From the NCBI GenBank assembly GCA_022818135.1, contig JAFMSR010000002.1:59723523-59787522 (forward strand): DNA of 64,000 bases, in the 5' to 3' direction. Below are positions 55,431 to 64,000 of this stretch, in pieces. Below the pieces are notes generated by a model, which was not told the DNA's origin, did not search any database, and saw only the letters and a program-made list of their open reading frames with translations. Source of the stretch: Saxidomus purpurata (Eukaryota > Mollusca > Bivalvia > Venerida > Veneridae). The stretch's first letter is position 1; every line of letters starts with the position of its first letter. The position numbers were made by a program, and so were the translations under genes.

Positions 55431-55588
55431 TTATCTCTGAAGAGGTAACTAAAATTCCTAAACAAAACCCCATGCGAACGGATCCATGCAGTTTTAAGAT
55501 GTTAAACATTTATTAGCTAGGGCGTAGAAATAATATCGATTGATAGCATGTCAGGAATTCATGAGAAATTTTGTATTCGGGAGACACT

Positions 55589-55842
55589 CAAAATCCCCTT
55601 GGTCGGAATCCCCTTGGTCCAAAAATGGCATAGTAGTCATAATCCCCTCAATGGATTTTACATTGTAATTTCAATATTTTTTTTCAATCAGTGGCTACAG
55701 TAAAGTAAAACTAAAGACAAATCAAACATTTAGTAATTTTTTTTCATTCAATATATGCTTTTCCACTTGTAAAATTAATTGAGGGGATTATGACTACTAT
55801 GCCACTTTTGGACCAAGGGGATTTCGACCAAGGGGATTTTGA
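55589..55842. mobile_element. foldback MITE with arms of about 64 bp
   Basis: The left arm 55589-55652 (AAAATCCCCTTGGTCGGAAT and on) is inverted at 55778-55842 with about two mismatches; the loop is about 125 bp. ACACTC flanks both sides (before the left arm, and four bases beyond the right arm), a possible target duplication. Confidence 0.88.
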
Positions 55843-56496
55843 AGTACACTCTTTGTATTCAGTTCTTATGGTCTATATATTATTAGCATATTTGACAAGA
55901 AGGCTATGACTGATGGCATTCATCCTTTAATTAGAAAAGCAATAATCAATCAGTAAAGCTGATACGTACATTATACAAAACTGATGCCAGCTGTTAATAC
56001 ATTTACATGTAACTAGTTTTAATGAAATGTTTGATGTATCTATTCCCTGAAATACTGGTTGGCTCGGTGTAGTCCTTGCTATTATGTCGAGTGTTGTTGT
56101 TCAAAGATGCATACTGTCTCGGAAAAGCAGTCAGCTTGTGATGACCATATTTGACGTGGTCTTGTTATAAATTTTCTTCTGCTCTTTGAGTGTAGAATTT
56201 GCCATATCTTACAATAATCGTTAACTTGTCTCTGAATAAAAATGTTAGAAATATACAAACGTGATCGCATTTTACTTGTGTGTTTGATTCAAAACTCGGT
56301 ATAACCAGGTAACGTTTCTGTATGTAAATCAGTAAAAACGCTATTGGAGGCTGTAAGTTAACTTTTCTATGAGGATACAAAGTTCCTCTTCGAAATTATG
56401 TATTTTATCATTTACGAATCAAATGTTCAGCTGCCAACGAAATATATTTGTTTGACATTACAAGTTATTTATGTATTTTATGATGAATTATGCCGA

Positions 56497-57025
56497 TACA
56501 GTAAACCCCGTATAAAACGACTCCAGATACAGTAAACCCCGTATAAAACGACTCCAGATACAGTAAACCCCGTATAAAACGACTCAAGTTCATAACCCAA
56601 AAGACTCAGACAGTAAACCCCGAAAAACGACTCCAGATACAGTAAACCCCGTATAAAACTCCAACAGTAAACCCAAAACGACCCCACGGTAACCTATAAA
56701 ACGACTCCAGATACAGTAAACCCCGTATAAAACGACTCCAGATACAGTAAACCCCGTATAAAACGACACCAGATACAGTAAACCCCGTATAAAACGACAC
56801 CAGATACAGTAAACCCTGTATAAAACGACACCAGATACAGTAAACCCCGTATAAAACGACCCCGGATATAGCGATACACCCGGATATAACGAATAAATTA
56901 CTCGGCCCGAGATTTTTTTCTTTTTATATTTCATATGAAAATGTTATATGGATATAACAAACTCCGGATATAAGGAACACATTTATATGGTCCAAAGCAG
57001 TTCGCTATAAACGGAGTTTACTGTA
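56497..57025. mobile_element. pogo/Tigger-like MITE flanked by TA, with a 31-bp array at one end
   Basis: The ends are TA-CAGTAAACCCCGTATAAAA and, reversed at the right, CAGTAAACTCCGTTTATAGC-; both are flanked by TA, the target of Tc1/mariner-type elements. The interior has GGATATAACGAA and GGATATAACAAACTCCGG. The left end is amplified into about twelve 31-bp units (56497-56870), each with CAGTAAACCCCGTATAAAAC and GACTCCAGATA. The minus-strand open frames here are repeat products, not genes. Confidence 0.75.
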
Positions 57026-60000
57026 CAGCAAACATAACATACTTTTACCTCAAAGCATAGAGTATATTTTCCTTATGTTAGGTACAAACGTAGAACTGTA
57101 TAATTATTTAAAATTTTGTTGTCGAGAATCGCTGTCGAATTTAGATCCGGGGCTATAATATGTTTTAATGTGAACTCAGGATATTGTAACCGATTTAAAA
57201 TTTTGAAAAAAAATAACGTCGGAGAGATTCACTGGCCAGCGAATGTTGATGATAAACATTCTTTTGAGATGCGTTTTTCACTTAATTCATGGATACTATT
57301 TCGTCGTTATACGTTATTCCTTCAAACATTATATATGCTAACTATAATGTAAGTGACGCCATCTGTCTATTTGTTGTGACTAAATTCATGATGTTCTTTT
57401 ATTCGTGAAAACATTTTCTTGACGAATAGACCAAATGTTTTGCTATATTATAGTGTATTATATTGCAAATGTTATTTATGTGCTTACGTTAATTGTTTAT
57501 ATGTATCTTAATAAACACTTACTTAAGTTTTCCGTAAGAGCAGATGGTTAAAAAATTGTGGGTGGTCTAAAAATAGTATCTTTAAGATTGGTGGTCTAAA
57601 AATAGTATCAATAAGATAACGCTGACAAGACTGCCTGTTTCTGTGTGTTTTCGCCTGTCAGATTGTGATAATGTGAAATATATCATGTTTTAATGCTACT
57701 GTACACTTTAACTAATTCTGTATGATTCGTTATTTATTGACATTGCTACAAAAGTAAGCAAATATAGCCATATTGTGAACATATTTTTCACTGCAATAAT
57801 GTCTCATTAATATCAAGTGCAATATTTGAACATTGCAAATTAAACCAGTCGAGCTGACTGTAGGGATGGTGTTAATATATCAGAGTCAAGAACACCACAG
57901 AAGATTCCATCAATTTATTTTGAGAGTGTCTATCTTCTGAAGTAGTAACGAAGATAAATATAACGTCACCATTATCAGCCAGCAAGGATTTGTAATAAAA
58001 GTGCTAAATGTGTATGTGTGTGTGTGTAAACAAATAACTAGAAATCTAAGATGACTTTTAAATAGGCATTGAACATAGGTTTAAATATAGAAATATGTTC
58101 GAACTGGACATATGTTATAACTTATCCAAAATGATAATGAGTTTGCAGTGGACCAGTTTCAAAACAAATTTAGAAGATTTCAATGATTGAACAAAAAGTT
58201 TTTTTTTCTTTAAAACAAATACATGTACAATGAAACGTTTCTAGAGTGAAAAATTTTCAGTGATGGATATACGATATTCTGTGATACAAAATAAAAAAGA
58301 TAGTGGTAAAAGAAACGAAATACAACTTTCCCAATGTCCAGGATACTGTTACTTTTGAATATTACGGAGTTGCAGAATTGTGACTGAATCAAAGTAAGCA
58401 ATATGCAGAGCTGTCAACCAGAACATTGCAAGGATTCTGTAGCCATTGTGTGTAATGTAACAGAGACAAAATAAATAAGATGATGCTGACTAGATTATTA
58501 CAAGTAGGTTATTCCTTTGAGTTAAAAAATAAAAGCTTCTTTGTTTAATAATTTACAACAATCTGATTGAAACCTGTGTTTAACTTACATATATTACATG
58601 AAGATCATGATTTACAGTTTCATGAATAGATGACACAATATTCGCTTTTTAAGGAAATACCCAAACTCCACTTCATATCGTTATTGTTTGCCGATACCAG
58701 TTCTGTGATAAAAAAGCAAGGACTCGTTACCAGTAACCAGCATATTAGAGTTATGCTTTATGTGTAAATATGATTTCAACGTAAGTTATTTTGCTAAAAA
58801 AATACCTTCTTTGCTAGTGAATTCCTTTACCGAAACGAGTTCCTTTACTCTCAAAATCTTCTCTCAACGTGTAACTTAAAAACGCGGCATATGAATTCAC
58901 CAAATGCTGTTAGTGTTGAAACTAAGCTTATCGCACGGACATGCGGCCACCTTCTTGGTGGTTTAAGTCACCATTTCAGGAACATCAACTCACCAAGTCA
59001 ATAGATACACGCAGGGTGTCACCCGCGGTCGTTGCAATTCTGGCACCTACACACTAACTCCCAACCACATATAGAAACAGGAGTTGAAAATGAAAACGGA
59101 AAATTTAGAAAATAAGCACAAAATAAAATTAACACTAAGATTTTGACATAAATTCATATGCCATAAAAAGCTCAATACCAATCATTCATTATTTTGATAA
59201 AAGAGTTTTGTCTCTGTGAGCAGACTTTATCATGACTTTAAGAATTTTAAAGATAATCTTTTGAAATATTTATGTATTGAATAAGTCGGTAGTAAACACG
59301 AATGCGACATTAAAACTTTGAATACCATGCAGCGTTAACGATGTTATGAAACAAAGAACAAAAAAACGGCAAAATATTCCAAAGAAATATTCAATCATCA
59401 ATGCTTTGCATACAAAAATGAAAATTAGTTATTTTCTATTGTATAAGCACACCAAACAAAGAGATATTTGACAGAACGACCTATTTTTTATAGATATTAG
59501 GTTTCAAATTCCCGTGTAACATCTGAGTATTTTCAATTTTATATCAATATATTCAGATGGGCTTATAGGGGAGCTGGCAATCTCGTACATTGTTTTTACG
59601 ACTTCATTACACCATCTCTGCAGAATATTATGCAATATATCTCTCATATTGAACTGACCACCTGCGCTTTTCATGAAAGATACTTTTATCCTTATCTTGC
59701 TTTTAGTTAAGATAGCTCTCATAGTTAATTAAGTGTTGTTCTTTTCACTTGAGATAGTGTTCTTTCTTCAGCAGATTCCGCTTGTTGTATCATGTAAAGT
59801 TTTTAGATTGTGGAACAAATTCCTATTTTTCTTTCTCGTAAAACAGATATTTTCGTTTTATCTTCCATTCCGTGTTTTGTACTCCACTTCGTCATCAGAA
59901 CACCTCAAATGAAAATGTTATACATGCTTCTAGCTACGTTTCAGTGCAATTGGCGGGTGGTCTTTGGAAACCCTATCCGATAGTATATCTCCACTTGTTA

Positions 60001-63000
60001 CCCTTGCCAAGGGACTTTTAATATTCTGTATAGCTTGTCTGTTCGGACTAATTCAATTTGGAATAAAACTCATATGAACTGCAAATATATCGTATATTCG
60101 TAACGATACAAATCTTCGTAAAGAAAGTAAGTAGAAAGAAGATTCGCGGCATATCGATGTTCATTTTGTAGGATGTAGATGATTTAGAAAACACAAGAAC
60201 AGATCCGACTCTTTCTGTACATGTTGACATACAGTATAGCATTAAGCAAATGTCTCAACGGTGACTATTCAGGCATCGAAATTTCGATCTCATTCTGAAG
60301 AATATGCAATAATCTGTCCACCAAACGTGTATTAGGACAACAAACTTAATTCTTGTTTTTCTTTTGAAATATGTTACTCGAAATATTTACCGAATTTCAC
60401 TGGTCGAGAAAGTATAATTACTATACACATACAATTAATATTACTTTGGCGGTAACAACATTTTATGTTGATATATATGAACTACTTACGTACTAAAACT
60501 ATAAAACCATTCAAGAAAAACTAAAGACGTAAGAGCATTTTATTGACCTTTCTCATTCGGCGTTTTCCAATTAAAAGGTGCCTTACAGAGAAAATTTCCC
60601 AATGAAAAAAATTCTACTTCTCATTTCATTGGTGGTTAAAGTTTCCAACTGCCGGTCACAAACGAGCTTAATACGGCTCCACAGAAAACGAGACTTTGTA
60701 TCTAAACATTATTATGCTGCAAACAGTTATCAAGCACAAATAAGGACAATTATAAAGGAGACGACTAGTTTTACTATAGTTCAAAAATTCATTTGTGAAA
60801 TACTTAACAACACACACAAGAAAACAATAAATCTTAGTTTCTCTCCTAAATTAATATATATATATATATAGACTGCATGTAAATCAAAATTAAGAGAAAT
60901 AAACATAAAAAAATGATAAAAGCACTTTTTTTCTTAAACGTAACCGTCTTTTATTTCAAAAATCGTAAGCAGTTTTGCAAACAACCTATACAAAGGAAGG
61001 GTATAGAGAGAACATATTATTTGTTTTAGGGATGTGTTGGTTAATCTACTTGTCAGAATAAACAGAGATAGTACCGAGGAGAAATAGATAATTTTTTATT
61101 ACAAACTTAAAAAAATCCATTAGCACTTTCGATGTAAAATAATCAATAAAGATGTCTTCGGTGCGAATTTTGCCTATCCCTAGCATAGACATTAAGTTAA
61201 TAAAATTATGACTAAAATGGAATAAAATTTAAGTAACAAATATCACGCACTGGCTATATCGAATTGAGAACGGTCATGTAATCAGAACGGTTGTTTATTG
61301 AGTTCAACAAGGTAAAAAGCTTGTCTGTAATTCAACCTAAATGATAAAATAATCTGATATCAAACTGAAATATGCTATACGATAAGAACTGAAGTGCCTG
61401 CTTAAAAAAACAACATATATATCATAATCAACTGTTGGTATCTTAAACTTTCATCTATTTTCAAGTACACGACCGTGTCTTTTACCTTCACAATTCGATA
61501 TATTCTACAATGAGTTCGCTAGATTTTTAAATAGCCTCATAAAATCCAATGAACAATCGAGATATTGTAGTCAAGAACGAAGTATTAAGGTTCAATTAAA
61601 TATGTAATACATAAGCCGTGTAAATATAAGGGGAGCAAACAAGTCTTCTCATATAAATTTTGGAATCACAGTTTATAGAAAAGTCAAATTATTTTCATGA
61701 ATGCAATAATGGCCTCAGCACTAACAAAACAGTTTCATATTGTCAACCCTATAGCGTCTCGGAGTAAATTGGTTGCAAAACAATACAGTCAATAAGAAAA
61801 TTTGTTTTATTGAATAAAGATTGAAGATGAGTAAAGATTGAGTAAAGATTGTTGCAGGGATGCATTCTGGGGTAGCACCATTAGTAAGAAGCCAGGAATG
61901 GGTTGTTTGTGTATGGACAATTCTACAACTAGTATTACTTCTTCCCGATGGCTGGTTCTGTATGCAGGATGCACTTTTCTGCGAGCTGGTTTAACAGAGT
62001 GAAGCTTATTGATATTTCACCACCCAACTGCAAAGAAGCTTGTATAAAACTTTAAATAAAATATTTGAAATCAGTGTTGGGAAATGGGTAAAGATAATGC
62101 CTGATTTAGCAGTTTTGTCAGCCATTTCATTGCCGTTAATGCAATGTGACTAGGGAACTACATTTTTAGCAGAAGAGAAATAAGTTTGTTTTTACAAGGA
62201 GACAAATAAAAGAAGATCTTTTACCATTTGTGTTCCATTTATTATCCGTATCATATACCAGGTCTTCTTGGCTGTGGTTTTACTATTTATTTTTGAGACG
62301 TGTTTCATCTAACGTTGACGTTTTCTGCTTGTAATTGTACATTGAGCTTTTGCTCTAAATATTTAAAATGTTTAGTTTTCTGATGTCGGTTTTAAAGTGA
62401 ATTTCCGGAGTGCTTTATTTCAACCCTAAGTTAGTGATTGTTTGTTCACAGAGAACTTGCAGTTTATTTCATCGTCTTGTGCAATCACAAACTGAAGATT
62501 TGTCTTATTGTTATAAAAATGGGAAAGTGATTACTTCCACGAGGTCATCATTAACCTTCCAAGACAAATAGGGAAGTAATACCGGACAGCGTACATCCTA
62601 TTTTGGATGCAAATTAGTTTAAGAAACAAGGTAATTCATATAAGAACGAGAGTTGTGGGAAATGAAATTCATTATTTAGGAACCTCTTGGATTAGTATCA
62701 TTACAACCACATGTAGTACTGTGTACACTAATATCTCCAGTGGTAATATTTGGAGAGAGTAATTCAGATATCAAATCTTCCAACTTATGTTCGTCAATTG
62801 GCTTGTTTTGGGGAGATCAAAGTTTAAGATTGTTATATAATGACAATTTCACATTGCAAATGACAGAAACACCACATTTGGTTTTATCACCTTCAGTGAA
62901 GATTTTATTATAGAAAGTGTGTTATTTTAACTTTACTGATGTTTCTTGAAGACTTTATGCGACAGGTTTGTGTTCATTCATTAAGAGAGACAAAATATTT

Positions 63001-64000
63001 TTTAGAATTTGATTTAATACCTTGTCAATTCCGCCGGATAATACAAACGCATGTATTTTAACACGAAGAATCATCCTGGAATTTTTATCAACGTCTGAGC
63101 GAAAGTTTGAATTGTCAGGGGACAGATAAAATGTTAGGCTAAGTTATTAATCCACTTATACAAATGATATAACCTTCCCGAGCGATGATCATCTTTGTCA
63201 TTGTCTTTATAAATAACTCACTTGGGATGTCTGATATACGTATTAACGACTTTCTGATGAATCGTCGAGGCTTTATGCAATGCAACTGTGACAATGGCCA
63301 TTTGACTGACTGATTTGATAGTCATTTGTTGCAGTAGTGAAAGTTTCTGACTTTATTCAATGTGTCATGAGTTCTGTGCTTTATAAGCTCTAGATTCAAT
63401 TACCAGATTAAATGCATCAAGGGTTAACGTAGATAAGTGAATTGCAATTTTCATTACAAGAGCTTAATAAAAATCTAAGCACATTTAATTATGTGTTATT
63501 GAACAGAACCTTCTTACTCAAAATGAACATAATTTTTTAACAACCCTCAAATGAATATCTGAAAAACGATGCCTCGAATTATTGTCAAACAAGTGTCAAA
63601 CCCTTCAATCACACTGATCTTGTTAGTTTCATATAATTCAAGTGAAACCTTGACTGCGACTTCTATCGTCATTTTTAGGAGCAATTGCTGGTAGGAATTT
63701 CGTAAGACTGTCATTCAGTAAAGCCTGTAGAAGTTGTTAGAACATGGAACATATGTTTCAATTCTTAGTTTATATATGTGAAATGCATGTTTATATGAAA
63801 TAGTTATCGGACACATTACGTACATCTCTTTCAATTGGAATGACCTGAATCTTGCAGATAGTCATGTGATACTGTTTGTGAGCCTTACTCACGTTCACAA
63901 CCTTATCAAATAGTTTTCACGCATTCTCTACATTATATAGGGTATTATAAATAAACACACGAGATTCCAATAATTTTCTGATAAAATTAGGTGAATTTTT
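57026..64000. other. non-coding, nothing recognised
   Basis: AT-rich. It holds a 34-bp-period duplication of GGTGGTCTAAAAATAGTATC (57560-57610), a short GT run near 58013 and a TA run at about 60854-60870. Short open frames (59504-59722, 60578-60871) have no known family. Confidence 0.4.

Noticed and set aside
56478..56934. Overlapping minus-strand frames rich in GFTVSGVVLY-like repeats
   Set aside because: They are the 31-bp MITE-end array read in successive frames, not a repeat protein.

Overview
The window is animal nuclear DNA, AT-rich and full of repeats. It most likely comes from a bivalve mollusc. Two observations point there: a BMP type I receptor gene with short exons in long introns, and many pearl-like elements (bivalve Helitron/Helentron-type elements with a core of roughly 130-170 bp tandem units, ACGG-type microsatellites and a 3' hairpin). 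The species cannot be named from the sequence alone.

The one clear protein gene lies on the minus strand at 69-22042. Ten coding exons join in frame, all with GT-AG introns, into 477 codons of a BMPR1 (ALK3/ALK6-type) receptor serine/threonine kinase: signal peptide, cysteine-rich ligand-binding ectodomain, one membrane span, GS box and kinase domain. The last exon, which should carry about 40 residues of the kinase C-lobe, lies beyond base 1. Exon 1 is at 21961-22042. The introns hold an hAT-like element (382-1911), at least six pearl/HINE-like elements, a 28-copy 42-bp minisatellite (14160-15335) and a microsatellite beside one splice acceptor.

From 22.7 to 30.6 kb is a graveyard of transposons. 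A minus-strand CR1-like LINE (22740-25101) has lost its RT palm and has another repeat inserted in it. A 136-bp MITE follows. Next is an AT-rich array with a period of about 160-180 bp, split by a 445-bp inverted-repeat element and by a plus-strand RT/RNase H retrotransposon relic (27437-29055).

From 30.6 to 64 kb I find no convincing gene. It contains scattered SINEs, MITEs (a foldback at 55589-55842 and a pogo/Tigger-like one at 56497-57025 whose end has expanded into a 31-bp array), a diverged direct duplication (about 50.78-51.14 and 53.79-54.14 kb) holding a 42-bp identical block, and a 71-72 bp repeat present in inverted copies 20 kb apart. The stretch lies upstream of the BMPR1 first exon, so regulatory DNA could be there, but nothing in the sequence proves it.
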